Positions 8,145 through 17,486 are shown, numbered from the stretch's first letter. The stretch is 64,000 nt of DNA from Ferdinandcohnia sp036962705 (GCF_036962705.1 NZ_JBALOQ010000057.1:6489-70488); one strand, 5' to 3'. Notes: generated by a model from the letters alone, not told the origin. Made by a program: numbers and translations.

Positions 8145-9264
8145 ATTTAACTCTCCTCTCTTTTTGACTTACCCAATTATCTCTATGGATGACAACACCT
8201 TGATCACTATTTACCTTAACCATTGCCTTTGAACTGGATAATCCCTTAATTTCTATTAATTGATCGGAAGAAAAATTCACTTTTCCTTTTCCGATAATAT
8301 CTCCCATTACATTCACAACCTCAACAACGTCATTCATAGTAAAATTACCAATAATATTCGTCACCCCTGCAGGGAGAAGGCTTTTACCATGTCTTAGAAT
8401 AGCCGTTGCAGCACCCTGATCCACTTCAATTTTCCCACTTGGAATCGAATGTAAGGCCAGCCACTGCTTTGATGTATTCATACTAGGACGTGAAGAGTCC
8501 CCAATATAAGTTCCATCCCCTTTTCCTACAAGAATATCAACAAATTTTTCTTCACCTGAACCAGAGCCAATAAACACTTTAACCCCAAGACCAAGCGCTG
8601 TACGTGCTGCCTCTATTTTTGATTTCATTCCTCCAGTACCTACCTTAGACCCTGCTCCAGAGGCACCACTTACTAATTCATCATGAATTTCATCGAGGAA
8701 ATTATACCTTTTTGCATCCGAGTGTGTTCGTGGATTTTGATCATAGATGCCATTAACATCTGTAATAATAATTAAAAAATTCGCGTGAACAAGACCACTT
8801 ACGAGCGCTGATAACATGTCATTATCCCCGAAGTTTAATTCTTCTAGTGACACAGAATCATTTTCATTAATAATGGGTACAACATTTCGTTTTAACAGTT
8901 CAGATAAGGTTGCATTTGCATTGTTATATTGATCTTTGTATAAGAAATTTTGCCTTGTTAACAGCAATTGTGCAGCAACAATCCTATGTTTTTTAAATTC
9001 TTCTGTATACCCTCTTAATAGTAAACCCTGCCCCACAGCAGCTGCTGCTTGTTTACCTGCTACGGTTTTTGGACGGGAAGAATAACCAAGATCCATAAAG
9101 CCAGCTGCCACAGCACCTGATGAAATGAGAATGACATCATGCCCGAGTTCCTTTAATCGAGCAATCGCAGCAACATGCTCACGTAGCTTTTCAATACTAA
9201 GACCACCATTTTGATTTGTTAATGAACTACTCCCTATTTTGACAACAATTCGCTTTTTCTTCAT
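8137..9264 (-). CDS. proB: Glutamate 5-kinase
   Basis: The 375-residue protein phosphorylates glutamate with ATP, the committed step of proline synthesis. The amino-acid-kinase domain occupies about residues 1-260 (IVVKIGSSSLT, ISSGAVAAGF, INENDSVS, FGDNDMLSALV, GTGGMKSKIEAA). A C-terminal PUA domain follows (about 275-365; LLPAGVTNI). I take the ATG of MKKKRIVVK, which matches the family start and follows GGTGA by five bases; an in-frame GTG nine bases upstream would lack a good ribosome site. It is first in the proBA operon, behind a T-box leader. Confidence 0.96.
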   Translation of the reverse strand: MKKKRIVVKIGSSSLTNQNGGLSIEKLREHVAAIARLKELGHDVILISSGAVAAGFMDLGYSSRPKTVAGKQAAAAVGQGLLLRGYTEEFKKHRIVAAQLLLTRQNFLYKDQYNNANATLSELLKRNVVPIINENDSVSLEELNFGDNDMLSALVSGLVHANFLIIITDVNGIYDQNPRTHSDAKRYNFLDEIHDELVSGASGAGSKVGTGGMKSKIEAARTALGLGVKVFIGSGSGEEKFVDILVGKGDGTYIGDSSRPSMNTSKQWLALHSIPSGKIEVDQGAATAILRHGKSLLPAGVTNIIGNFTMNDVVEVVNVMGDIIGKGKVNFSSDQLIEIKGLSSSKAMVKVNSDQGVVIHRDNWVSQKERRVKYE

Positions 9265-9299
9265 TTCATTCACCGCCAGATTAATATGAAAAAGGGTAT

Positions 9300-9545
9300 A
9301 AAAAAAGGCCCTTCCATCCCTATTAAAAGGACGAAAAGACCATTGCCTTTCGTGGTACCACCTTAATTGACACTAGAAGTTTATTCTAGGTCCACTCGAA
9401 AACCTTTAACGCGGGCGGGCGGTTAGGTTTTGCCTAACAGTTCAAGGGACAGGTTCAATAGCATTGCGGGTCGTAAAATCTTTCAGCCGATGAATTTTAC
9501 TCTCTTTTACCCGAGGACTATTTACTAATTCCCTATCATTACTTC
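9300..9545 (-). ncRNA. T-box leader (tRNA-sensing riboswitch) of proBA
   Basis: Read on the minus strand the leader contains the T-box core AAGGTGGTACCACG (9351-9366). Downstream, AAAGGC...GCCTTTTTTT forms the terminator just before proB. The upstream stem I region ends in TATTGAACCTGTCCC, where CCT (9451-9453) is a plausible proline specifier codon. T-box leaders bind uncharged tRNA and then favour antitermination, so proBA would be induced when tRNA-Pro is uncharged. The core motif is seen directly; the specifier assignment is inferred. Confidence 0.88.
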
Positions 9546-9593
9546 TTATATATATAAAACCTATAACGATCCTTTTATTTTATGATTAGGAAT

Positions 9594-9622
9594 ATTATGA
9601 ATCAAATTCGTTGCAATGTCAA
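9594..9622 (-). promoter_or_regulatory. SigA-type promoter of proBA
   Basis: On the minus strand TTGACA is followed by exactly 17 bases and CATAAT. It places the start of transcription near 9587, just ahead of the T-box leader. Confidence 0.7.
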
Positions 9623-9697
9623 TGTTGCTAAATGATAATATTGGAGGAAGAATGGGAATAGAATTTTTTTGTCTTTATTGTGTAAAATACTATTTAG

Positions 9698-9775
9698 TTA
9701 TAATTATTTATGCATTTGCGTTGACATAAATAATAATATCTATATAATAATTAGTATAAACAAGTAATAATTATA
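9698..9775 (+). promoter_or_regulatory. ahpC promoter with PerR-like half-matching boxes
   Basis: TTGACA (9721-9726) and TATAAT (9743-9748) are 16 bases apart. TTATAATTATTTATG (9698-9712) and, on the other strand, TATAATTATTAC (about 9763-9775) flank it. Both match about ten of the fourteen fixed positions of the PerR box TTATAATNATTATAA. PerR control of ahpCF is established in Bacillus subtilis; here it is a hypothesis, since AT-rich DNA yields such matches by chance. Confidence 0.5.
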
Positions 9776-9837
9776 GATTTTTGGTGCATAATACTAATAA
9801 TCTATTTTTAAATATAACCATATTGGAGGATTTTATT

Positions 9838-10407
9838 ATGTCAATTATTGGAAAAGAAATATCACCATTCACAGCACAGGCTTACAATAGCGGTACTGGA
9901 GAATTTATCGAGGTTTCTCAAGAAAACCTAAAAGGACAATGGAGTGTTGTTTGCTTCTACCCAGCAGATTTTACATTCGTTTGCCCAACTGAGCTTGAAG
10001 ATCTTCAAAACCAATATGCAACACTAAAAGAATTAGGTACTGAAGTATATTCTGTTTCAACAGATACACATTTCACACATAAAGCATGGCATGATCACTC
10101 AGATGCAATTAGCAAACTTGAGTATGTTATGATCGGTGACCCATCACAAACAATTTCTCGCAACTTTGACGTACTAGACGAAGAAGCTGGCCTTGCACAA
10201 CGCGGAACTTTCATCATTGATCCAGACGGTGTTGTTCAAGCTATGGAAATTAATGCTGACGGTATTGGCCGTGATGCAAGCACACTTGTTAACAAAATTA
10301 AAGCTGCACAATATGTACGTAACAATCCAGGTGAAGTATGCCCAGCTAAATGGGAAGAAGGAAGCGAAACACTTAAACCAAGCCTAGACTTAGTTGGTAA
10401 AATTTAA
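9838..10407 (+). CDS. ahpC: Alkyl hydroperoxide reductase subunit C (peroxiredoxin)
   Basis: This 189-residue typical 2-Cys peroxiredoxin reduces hydrogen peroxide and organic peroxides. The peroxidatic Cys lies in FTFVCPTELEDL (about residue 49) and the resolving Cys in GEVCPAKWEEG (about 168). The ATG follows TGGAGGATTTTATT; the longer open frame upstream lies in the promoter and leader. The ahpF gene begins 12 bases downstream, forming the usual ahpCF pair in which AhpF re-reduces AhpC. Confidence 0.97.
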   Translation: MSIIGKEISPFTAQAYNSGTGEFIEVSQENLKGQWSVVCFYPADFTFVCPTELEDLQNQYATLKELGTEVYSVSTDTHFTHKAWHDHSDAISKLEYVMIGDPSQTISRNFDVLDEEAGLAQRGTFIIDPDGVVQAMEINADGIGRDASTLVNKIKAAQYVRNNPGEVCPAKWEEGSETLKPSLDLVGKI

Positions 10408-10419
10408 GGGGTGCGATAA

Positions 10420-12000
10420 ATGGTACTAGATGCTGGCATTAAGCAACAATTAAACCAATATCTCCAACTTTTAGAAAATGATGTGCTACTCAAAGTCAGC
10501 GCAGGTTCTGATAAGGTTTCAAAGGACATGTTATCACTCGTTAATGAGTTGAAAGCAATGTCGCCTAAAATTAAGATTGAACAGTCTGAGTTAGAAAGAA
10601 CACCTAGCTTTAGTGTGAATCGTATCGGTGAAGATACTGGAGTAACATTTGCTGGTATTCCTCTCGGACACGAATTTACATCATTAGTGTTGGCTCTTTT
10701 ACAAGTAAGTGGAAGAGCTCCAAAGGTTGATCAAAAACTGATTGACCAAATAAAAAGCATTAAAGGCGAATATCACTTTGTATCTTACATTAGCCTAAGT
10801 TGCCAAAACTGTCCTGATGTTGTACAAGCACTCAACTTAATGAGCGTTCTCAACCCTGGCATTACACATACTATGGTTGACGGAGCCGCTTTTAAAGAGG
10901 AAGTTGAAAGTAAAGATATCTTGGCAGTACCAACTGTGTTCTTAAATGGTGAAGCATTCAGCAGCGGTCGTATGTCATTAGAAGAAATCCTTTCGAAACT
11001 TGGAAGTGCTCCTGATGCTTCAGAGTTTGCTGAAAAAGATCCATTCGACGTTCTTGTTGTTGGAGGTGGACCTGCAGGTGCAAGTGCAGCAGTTTATGCA
11101 GCGCGTAAAGGCATTCGTACAGGTCTTGTTGCTGACCGCTTTGGTGGTCAGATTTTAGATACGCTCGGCATTGAGAACTTTATTAGTGTTAAGCGTACTG
11201 AAGGACCTAAGCTTGCAGCAAGCCTAGAAGAACATGTTAAAGAATACGATGTTGATGTGATGAACCTACAGCGTGCGAAGCGTATTGAAAAGAAAGACTT
11301 CGTTGAGATTGAGCTTGAAAACGGAGCTGTTCTAAAAAGTAAAACTGTTATTCTTTCAACTGGTGCACGTTGGCGTAACGTAAATGTACCAGGTGAAGCG
11401 GAATTCAAGAACAAAGGTGTAGCATACTGTCCACATTGTGATGGTCCATTATTTGCAGGTAAGGATGTTGCAGTTATCGGTGGCGGTAATTCAGGTATTG
11501 AAGCTGCAATTGACCTTGCAGGTATTGTGAAGCATGTAACAGTTCTAGAATTTAATTCAGAGCTTAAGGCTGACACTGTACTTCAGGATCGTCTATTCAG
11601 TCTTCCGAATGTAACAGTTATTACGAACGCTCAAACGACAGAAATTACAGGTACTGACAAAGTAAATGGAATTTCTTACGTTGACCGTGATTCTAAAAAA
11701 GAACATCATGTTGAATTACAAGGTGTGTTTGTTCAAATTGGTCTTGTACCAAATACGGATTGGCTTGGTGACACAATCGAACGTAATCGAATGGGTGAGA
11801 TTGTTGTTGATAACCATGGTGCAACGTCTATCCCTGGTGTATTTGCTGCTGGTGACTGTACGAATAGTCCTTATAAGCAAATCATCATTTCAATGGGATC
11901 AGGTGCAACTGCATCTCTAAGTGCGTTCGACTATATCATCCGAAACAATTGGGATACAAGTGTCGATGAAGCAGGTAAGAAAACACCTGTTCACCAATAA
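10420..12000 (+). CDS. ahpF: Alkyl hydroperoxide reductase subunit F
   Basis: This 526-residue flavoprotein passes electrons from NADH to AhpC. The N-terminal tandem thioredoxin-like domain (about 1-200) has the redox pair SCQNCPD. A linker leads to a thioredoxin-reductase-like part with GGGPAGASAA (FAD), CPHCDG (second redox pair), GGGNSGIEAA (NADH) and the C-terminal FAD motif IPGVFAAGDCTN. All expected cysteines are present. The ATG follows AAGGGGTGCG. It is co-transcribed with ahpC and ended by a strong hairpin. Confidence 0.96.
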   Translation: MVLDAGIKQQLNQYLQLLENDVLLKVSAGSDKVSKDMLSLVNELKAMSPKIKIEQSELERTPSFSVNRIGEDTGVTFAGIPLGHEFTSLVLALLQVSGRAPKVDQKLIDQIKSIKGEYHFVSYISLSCQNCPDVVQALNLMSVLNPGITHTMVDGAAFKEEVESKDILAVPTVFLNGEAFSSGRMSLEEILSKLGSAPDASEFAEKDPFDVLVVGGGPAGASAAVYAARKGIRTGLVADRFGGQILDTLGIENFISVKRTEGPKLAASLEEHVKEYDVDVMNLQRAKRIEKKDFVEIELENGAVLKSKTVILSTGARWRNVNVPGEAEFKNKGVAYCPHCDGPLFAGKDVAVIGGGNSGIEAAIDLAGIVKHVTVLEFNSELKADTVLQDRLFSLPNVTVITNAQTTEITGTDKVNGISYVDRDSKKEHHVELQGVFVQIGLVPNTDWLGDTIERNRMGEIVVDNHGATSIPGVFAAGDCTNSPYKQIIISMGSGATASLSAFDYIIRNNWDTSVDEAGKKTPVHQ

Positions 12001-12024
12001 TATTAATCACATATGCTGATAAAT

Positions 12025-12075
12025 AAAAAAGTCCCTTTATTACCATACCGGTAGTAAAGGGACTTTCTTTTTTAA
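12025..12075. terminator. Terminator downstream of ahpCF, probably bidirectional
   Basis: AAAGTCCCTTTATTACC pairs with GGTAGTAAAGGGACTTT around a short loop, with an A tract before and a T tract after. It separates ahpF from the convergent multicopper oxidase gene. Confidence 0.88.
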
Positions 12076-12155
12076 AAAAATTATAATAAAAAAATATTAT
12101 TATCTGAAGATTCTTATTTTTAAATAGCAATTTTTGTATAAGAAATGAATCCTTT

Positions 12156-13631
12156 TTATTCATGATGATCATCGTGTGCATTTTCACTTTCAGGCAATGT
12201 GGTTGGCACCTGTGATTCTGTACCTGGTTCGACTAGTAGAAATTGCCCCATCATACCGTCGTCTTCATGACGTAATAAATGGCAGTGATACATATACGGG
12301 ACATGAGGGTCTGGAAAGTTACCAAACTCTACAACAATTCTTACCTTTGATCCATTTGGAATAAACACTGTGTCCTTTCTACCTCTTTCATACTCAGAAG
12401 GTTCCTTATCGTTAATGTCCAAAATTCGGAAAGCTGCATTATGAATATGGAAATTATGAGACCAACCAAAATTATTAATCTCCCAAATTTCTGTTGTACC
12501 GGCAGGAACAACCTCGTCAATTCGATTCATATCCATTACTTTGTCATTAATCTTGTTTTCCATTGTTAATTTAAATTGGCGAACCGGTGCATCCTTTGGA
12601 ACTTCGATTGGCGGAACGGTTGAAAGCTGTCCTTCTATTGATGAGACTGGAGTTAATTCAGGAGCCGCAATAATCTTCAACAAATCAAATTCCCCATTAT
12701 CAATACCATTATTTCCACTAAAACTATGGAGGATGGTTTCCTCACCTGGCTTAAATTCAACAACAATTTCTGCACGCTCACCTGGACTTAACATGAAACG
12801 ATCCAAAGAAACTGGCTCTTGAAGGAGCCCAACATCATTCGCGACAAGCTTAAAAGATCGACCATCAGTAAAGCCAAAATGATAGGCTCTTGCATTTGAG
12901 CCATTTAGCAAACGAAATCGAACCTGACTAGATGTCACTTCAAGATATGGGTCATACGTTCCATTCACAAGTATTTCATCTCCAAGGGTACCAAAGACCC
13001 CTTCGTTATCCTCTTTCATTTGGCCATCACTTGTAAATAATTTATCTTGTATAATAAGTGGAATATCATCCACACCATAATCAGAAGGAAGCTTTTTGGA
13101 ATCATCATCATCGATAATAAACATTCCCGCAAGTCCTTTATATACATGCTGTCCTGTTTTCCCGTGTAAGTGAGGGTGATACCAGGTTGTTGCAGATGGT
13201 TGGTCTATTGTCCAATGTGGTGTCCATGTTTCCCCTGCCTCAATCATCTGGTGCGGACCTCCATCCATCACAGCTGGTAACCTCATCCCGTGCCAGTGTA
13301 AAGTGGATGTCTCCCCTAATTGATTTACGATATCAAAAGAAACCTTGTCACCGCGAGAAGCCCTAACGGTTGGACCTAAATAGGTACCATTGATTCCAAA
13401 AGTGTCCGCCATTTTCCCTGGCAATAATTCTGTTATTCCTGTTTGCATGGTTAATGTGAAATTTTTTGTACCATCAGCTTCTATTGTAGGTTCGACAAGT
13501 TCTGGAATTTTTAAGGCTTGCGTAAACTCTAGCTCTCCTACATTTGTTATGATTTCATCCTTCCCACAACCTGCCAAACTTATTAAAAATAACATCATTA
13601 GTAATGCAATAAATCTATTATTTGATCTCAA
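12156..13631 (-). CDS. Multicopper oxidase, predicted lipoprotein
   Basis: The 491-residue protein begins with a lipoprotein signal ending in the lipobox SLAGC. Three cupredoxin domains carry all four copper-binding motifs. HWHG and WYHPHLHG lie in the N-terminal half, HNFHIHNAAF and HCHLLRHEDDGMMGQF near the C-terminus, the last holding the type 1 Cys and an axial Met. It ends in a His/Asp/Glu-rich tail (HDDHHE) that could bind metal. CueO-like cuprous or phenol oxidation outside the membrane is likely, though the substrate is unknown. The start is a TTG behind GGAAGTAAGGG; no other start keeps the basic signal-peptide N-region. It appears monocistronic. Confidence 0.92.
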   Translation of the reverse strand: MRSNNRFIALLMMLFLISLAGCGKDEIITNVGELEFTQALKIPELVEPTIEADGTKNFTLTMQTGITELLPGKMADTFGINGTYLGPTVRASRGDKVSFDIVNQLGETSTLHWHGMRLPAVMDGGPHQMIEAGETWTPHWTIDQPSATTWYHPHLHGKTGQHVYKGLAGMFIIDDDDSKKLPSDYGVDDIPLIIQDKLFTSDGQMKEDNEGVFGTLGDEILVNGTYDPYLEVTSSQVRFRLLNGSNARAYHFGFTDGRSFKLVANDVGLLQEPVSLDRFMLSPGERAEIVVEFKPGEETILHSFSGNNGIDNGEFDLLKIIAAPELTPVSSIEGQLSTVPPIEVPKDAPVRQFKLTMENKINDKVMDMNRIDEVVPAGTTEIWEINNFGWSHNFHIHNAAFRILDINDKEPSEYERGRKDTVFIPNGSKVRIVVEFGNFPDPHVPYMYHCHLLRHEDDGMMGQFLLVEPGTESQVPTTLPESENAHDDHHE

Positions 13632-13901
13632 TTTTTTCCCTTACTTCCTCTCTTACCCAATTGGTAGATTTCGATCTATTCCTTGCCTCTAGTCTATTTT
13701 ACTACGTTTTTTCTTTGTTCATTTTGAATCCCAATTTTGTCATAAAATCGACACATTAATAGTAATTAACCCACCTTTTCGTCGATTAATAATATGGTTT
13801 TCATTCCTGACTTCGACATTTTTCTCTCATACTTTAAGGTAATATCTTCATATTACTTATTACCTATTTCAAAGAAACCTAAGTAAAAAAGGAGGTTTGT
13901 A

Positions 13902-14849
13902 ATGAAGGATAAAATTGTCCTAATTACAGGTGCAAATTCCGGGATTGGAAAAGCAGCAGCCCTTAAATTTGCTGCAGAGGGATATCATGTGATTATGGGT
14001 TGCCGCAATATGGAGATTAGTTCTGTTGTCCAAAAAGATATTATTGAAACCACGAAAAATACCAATGTAGATTTAATGAAGCTTGATGTTTCTTCTTTTG
14101 ATTCGATTCATGCATTTTGCACTGTTTTTAAAGGAAAATACCCACGACTGGACATTCTGATACATAACGCTGCTTATTTAAATTACGGAATAAAAGAATA
14201 TAGACTGAGTCCCGAACATATCGAATTATCTTTTGCAACGAACACATTTGGTCCTTTTTTAATGACCCAATTACTGGCCAATCATTTGGCCAAATCTTCA
14301 GATCCAAGAATCCTCCATGCCTGTACGACAAATATCAAAAATTTCTTCGACCCAAAAAGAAAGATCGAATTTGACAATTTACGTGGAGAACACAAGGACA
14401 CAAGACCATATAGCACCTATAAGATGTATGGAGATTCAAAAATGGCGCTACTGATGCTAACCTTCAAAATGGCTGAAGAATATAAAAGCATGGGAATCAA
14501 AATGAATGCTCTTCAAATTAACCGTGTAAAGCTATCAAAAGAGACAATCGACAAAATGAATTCCTTTTGGAAAGTGTTTGCCAAGCTACAAAATCTCACT
14601 AACCCCCTACCATCGGGCATGGCCAACACCTATTTTCACATTTGCACCTCGGATGAATTTAAAAATGTGACCGGGCAGCTTATCAACCATAATAGAGAAA
14701 TTGTCCATCCAGCAACAACCGAAAAAGGCTTTACCCAATTGAAGAATGTCTTTGGTTCAAACAGTTACCCTAATTACGCAATAAATTCCAAAAATGTAGA
14801 ACAAATATGGAGGATGAGCACTTCGCTTACCAAAGAATATATTATATAA
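13902..14849 (+). CDS. Short-chain dehydrogenase/reductase
   Basis: The 315-residue SDR has TGANSGIGKAAA (cofactor loop, residues about 9-20), LMKLDVSS, the structural motif HNAAYLNYG (a variant of NNAG) and the catalytic YGDSK. The usual catalytic Ser of the VSS motif appears as CTT in ILHACTTN, so Thr would have to serve; this is unusual. The protein resembles retinol-dehydrogenase-like SDRs but has no membrane anchor. Its ATG follows AAAAGGAGGTTTGTA. It is divergent from the oxidase gene and has no functional partner nearby, so the substrate is unknown. Confidence 0.85.
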   Translation: MKDKIVLITGANSGIGKAAALKFAAEGYHVIMGCRNMEISSVVQKDIIETTKNTNVDLMKLDVSSFDSIHAFCTVFKGKYPRLDILIHNAAYLNYGIKEYRLSPEHIELSFATNTFGPFLMTQLLANHLAKSSDPRILHACTTNIKNFFDPKRKIEFDNLRGEHKDTRPYSTYKMYGDSKMALLMLTFKMAEEYKSMGIKMNALQINRVKLSKETIDKMNSFWKVFAKLQNLTNPLPSGMANTYFHICTSDEFKNVTGQLINHNREIVHPATTEKGFTQLKNVFGSNSYPNYAINSKNVEQIWRMSTSLTKEYII

Positions 14850-14996
14850 ATGGTGAAGCCCTTTTTCGAAACTGCTTTTTTAACACATCTACTTCTTTTT
14901 CTTCACTTTCCATATACTCGAAAGAAAAATTGTCTATGATTAAAAAAATCGGATAAAATGAAATATGTACATATAACAATTTTTAGGAGTGAAGAG

Positions 14997-15425
14997 ATGT
15001 CTGTAGATGTTTATCTTGTTTTTAATGGCAATTGCCGAGAAGCCGTCGAATTTTACGCAAAGGTGTTTAATTGTGAAACACCAAAAATTATGACTTTTGG
15101 TCAATCACCACAAAGTCCAGAATATCAACTTCCAGAGGAAGCAAAGGATTTAGTGATGCACTCGCGCCTTAATATCGATGGAAGCAATGTCATGTTTTCA
15201 GATAACTTCCCTGGTCAGCCATATACTGTTGGTGACAATGTTACACTTGCGTTAATTAGTAAAAATGTGAATGATTTAAAATCTTGGTATGAACAATTAA
15301 AAGATGGCGGCACAGTTGTTATGGAACTGCAAGAAACCTTCTGGAGCAAGCTCTACGGTCAAGTAACAGATAAATTTGGTATCCAATGGCAAATTAACTA
15401 TGACAGTGGAGAAATGGCCATGTAA
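14997..15425 (+). CDS. VOC-family (PhnB-like) protein
   Basis: The product is 142 residues. It begins MSVDVYLVFNGNCREAVEFY, the hallmark of the PhnB/glyoxalase-fold group, continues with FGQSPQ and VMHSRLNIDGSNVMFSDN, and ends WGKLYGQVTDKFGIQWQINY-like (WSKLYGQVTDKFGIQW). Members are dimers of beta-alpha-beta-beta-beta units, and most lack an assigned reaction. The start is chosen at the ATG preceded by TTAGGAGTGAAGAG; the open frame extends upstream without a ribosome site. A terminator follows immediately. Confidence 0.85.
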   Translation: MSVDVYLVFNGNCREAVEFYAKVFNCETPKIMTFGQSPQSPEYQLPEEAKDLVMHSRLNIDGSNVMFSDNFPGQPYTVGDNVTLALISKNVNDLKSWYEQLKDGGTVVMELQETFWSKLYGQVTDKFGIQWQINYDSGEMAM

Positions 15426-15475
15426 AAAAAAGATACAGGAACTTTTCTTTTAAGAAAAGACTGTATCTTTTTTAT
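15425..15475. terminator. Bidirectional terminator
   Basis: AAAAAAGATACAG pairs with CTGTATCTTTTTT, and an inner CTTTTCTT/AAGAAAAG stem extends it. It lies between the VOC gene and the convergent alkylation-repair operon. Confidence 0.85.
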
Positions 15476-15518
15476 TAGGCGTGTACGGTTCCCCTTAACA
15501 AAAATAATGAGATACTGC

Positions 15519-16007
15519 CTACTTTTGTTCCTTAGTAGAAGATTTCTCATGTTGAAGCAGCCATTCTTTTCTCCACAGGCCTCCCGCATAACCAGTTAGT
15601 TTCCCAGTTGAGCCAATGACTCTGTGACAAGGAATAACAATGCTTAACTTATTTTTTCCATTCGCACTTCCTACAGCTCTTATCGCTTTTTCATTCCCAA
15701 TGGAAACGGCAACATCCTTATAGGACCCAGTTTCGGCATAGGGGATTTCTTTTAAAGCTTCCCATACAGTTTTTTGAAAATCAGTCCCTTTAATGTGATA
15801 AGGGAGTGTAAATTCATGGCGGTTGCCTTTAAAATATTCATCAAGTTGGTTATAGCATTCTACCAGTAGTTGGGGTGTATCACTGTGTAGCATATTCACC
15901 TTTTTACTCTCTTCAGAGAATAAAATAGAGTGAATGGCTTCGTGAGTACCACTTATTTCTATCACGCCAATCGGTGATTCATAGTCTAATTTATGTATTC
16001 TTGTCAT
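15519..16007 (-). CDS. ogt: Methylated-DNA-[protein]-cysteine S-methyltransferase
   Basis: The 162-residue suicide enzyme transfers the methyl group from O6-methylguanine in DNA to its own cysteine. The active site IVIPCHRVIGSTGKL and the helix-turn-helix region AVSIGNEKAIRAVGSANGKN are intact. The ATG is set by GGAGGTCTTTAT immediately upstream and lies 17 bases inside the 3' end of alkA, implying translational coupling. It is the last gene of the adaA-alkA-ogt unit. In Bacillus subtilis the equivalent in the ada operon is called adaB. Confidence 0.94.
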   Translation of the reverse strand: MTRIHKLDYESPIGVIEISGTHEAIHSILFSEESKKVNMLHSDTPQLLVECYNQLDEYFKGNRHEFTLPYHIKGTDFQKTVWEALKEIPYAETGSYKDVAVSIGNEKAIRAVGSANGKNKLSIVIPCHRVIGSTGKLTGYAGGLWRKEWLLQHEKSSTKEQK

Positions 16008-16908
16008 ATAAAGACCTCCAAAGATAAAAGGTAGCATATGCCTGCCAACCATCCCAATTCTTTGCATATTCTTCTATTTCTTCAATAGTTGGTTTCTTCT
16101 CAAGACCTAATAGGTTTTTTAATGCATTATGAAGTCCGACATCCGCTATTGGGAAGGAGGAGGCAATGTGTAAGCATTTCATCATAACATAATCTGCTGT
16201 CCATGCTCCGATACCCCTTATCATCATCAATGTTTTTTTTACTTGCTGATCATCCTGTTTCTGAAGCAATAATTCTTTAGTTAATTGGCCATTTGCCATA
16301 GCTTTCGCAATGTCAATGATATATTCTGCCTTCCTGTTAGTAAATTGTAGTTTTGTTAAATCATCTATGTTTATTAAAGCTATTTTTTCAAATGAGGGAA
16401 ATAACCAGTACGTTTCGCCCTCAAATGTAAGACTTTCGCCAAATTGCTCGACGAAGCGTTTCTTTAAAGTGTAAGCAAATGTTAAATTAATTTGCTGTCC
16501 CATAATCGCCCACACTATCGCCTCAAATAAATCTGGAATACACATAATCCGTAAGCCGTAGTATTTCTGGGCAAGTGACTTTAAGACTTTGTCTTGACTC
16601 GCTACTTGGTAAAATCCCCTTAAATCCTGATCCAGATCAAACCATTCCCAAATATTCTCTCCTACTTCTTTACGTTCGTGAATAGATGGAATGCTTATTG
16701 GAAATTCAAGCCTTATGGAATTATTGGTGTACCCAATTTTACATAAAACCAAAGATTTTTTCCCCTTTACTAGTTTATATAAAGAGTCCTTTTTAATTTG
16801 ATGAAGCACTTCCTGTTTAGACCTGCCCAAAAAGATCAAACACTCTTCAAAATTAAATTCCTTTGGAGGAAAGATCTCTATATACGATTCATGATCATTC
16901 CATTTCAT
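15991..16908 (-). CDS. alkA: DNA-3-methyladenine glycosylase II
   Basis: The 305-residue protein has an AlkA N-terminal domain (about 1-100) and an HhH-GPD glycosylase domain. The helix-hairpin-helix is MMIRGIGAWTADYVMMKCL, followed by the catalytic Asp in FPIADVGLHNAL. It removes alkylated purines such as 3-methyladenine, leaving an abasic site. Its start overlaps the end of adaA by 14 bases and its end overlaps ogt, so all three are translated as a unit. Length matches Gram-positive AlkA proteins. Confidence 0.92.
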   Translation of the reverse strand: MKWNDHESYIEIFPPKEFNFEECLIFLGRSKQEVLHQIKKDSLYKLVKGKKSLVLCKIGYTNNSIRLEFPISIPSIHERKEVGENIWEWFDLDQDLRGFYQVASQDKVLKSLAQKYYGLRIMCIPDLFEAIVWAIMGQQINLTFAYTLKKRFVEQFGESLTFEGETYWLFPSFEKIALINIDDLTKLQFTNRKAEYIIDIAKAMANGQLTKELLLQKQDDQQVKKTLMMIRGIGAWTADYVMMKCLHIASSFPIADVGLHNALKNLLGLEKKPTIEEIEEYAKNWDGWQAYATFYLWRSLYDKNT

Positions 16909-17467
16909 TTTGGAATTCCTTTCGATATTCGCTAGGTGAGCAGTTTTTTAAGCTTCGGAACACTTTATAAAAATTAGATGGGCTCTGGAAGCCCACCGCA
17001 AAGCATATATCGAGATTTGTCAAACTGGTGCTTTTAAGAAGGTAACCTGCTTTATCAGTGCGTATTTTTTCTAAATAAGTACGCGGGGTCTCAGATGTTT
17101 CTTGTTTAAATAAGCGTTCTAGATAATAAGGACTTAAGCCGACTTGATCTGCTATATCCTTTAATGTTAAGTTTTGCTTATAATGATTGACTAGGAAAGT
17201 AATGGTATTTCTTACAATCTCAATTTGCGGGGATTGTTCCATTTTAGGCTGACACCTTTTGCAAGGACGAAAACCCGCTTCTTCGACTGCGTTGATATCA
17301 TGGTAAAATTCAACATTTATCTTTTTAGGCTTCCTTGATCTACAGGAAGGACGGCAGTATATTTTCGTAGTTTTTACTGCAGTGTAAAATAGACCATCAT
17401 ATTTACGATCACAAGCGATAATCTTTTCCCACATCTCTTCAAATGAAAGATTAATTTTAGTCACCAT
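16895..17467 (-). CDS. adaA: Methylphosphotriester-DNA methyltransferase and AraC-type activator
   Basis: The 190-residue protein combines the Ada metal-binding domain (about 1-80) with a C-terminal AraC helix-turn-helix domain (about 90-185). The four zinc cysteines are in KIYCRPSC and FRPCKRCQP. The first Cys of CRPSC is the methyl acceptor in the Ada family. After accepting a methyl from a phosphotriester it becomes a transcriptional activator of alkylation-repair genes, so this operon is probably self-activated. The ATG follows AAAGGAAAG. It starts 19 bases after the lyase-like gene. Confidence 0.94.
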   Translation of the reverse strand: MVTKINLSFEEMWEKIIACDRKYDGLFYTAVKTTKIYCRPSCRSRKPKKINVEFYHDINAVEEAGFRPCKRCQPKMEQSPQIEIVRNTITFLVNHYKQNLTLKDIADQVGLSPYYLERLFKQETSETPRTYLEKIRTDKAGYLLKSTSLTNLDICFAVGFQSPSNFYKVFRSLKNCSPSEYRKEFQNEME

Positions 17468-17486
17468 TTAACACTTTCCTTTCACA

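Noticed and set aside
11148..11576. Antisense 142-residue frame inside ahpF
   Set aside because: Shadow of the codon pattern of ahpF, which has every expected motif.
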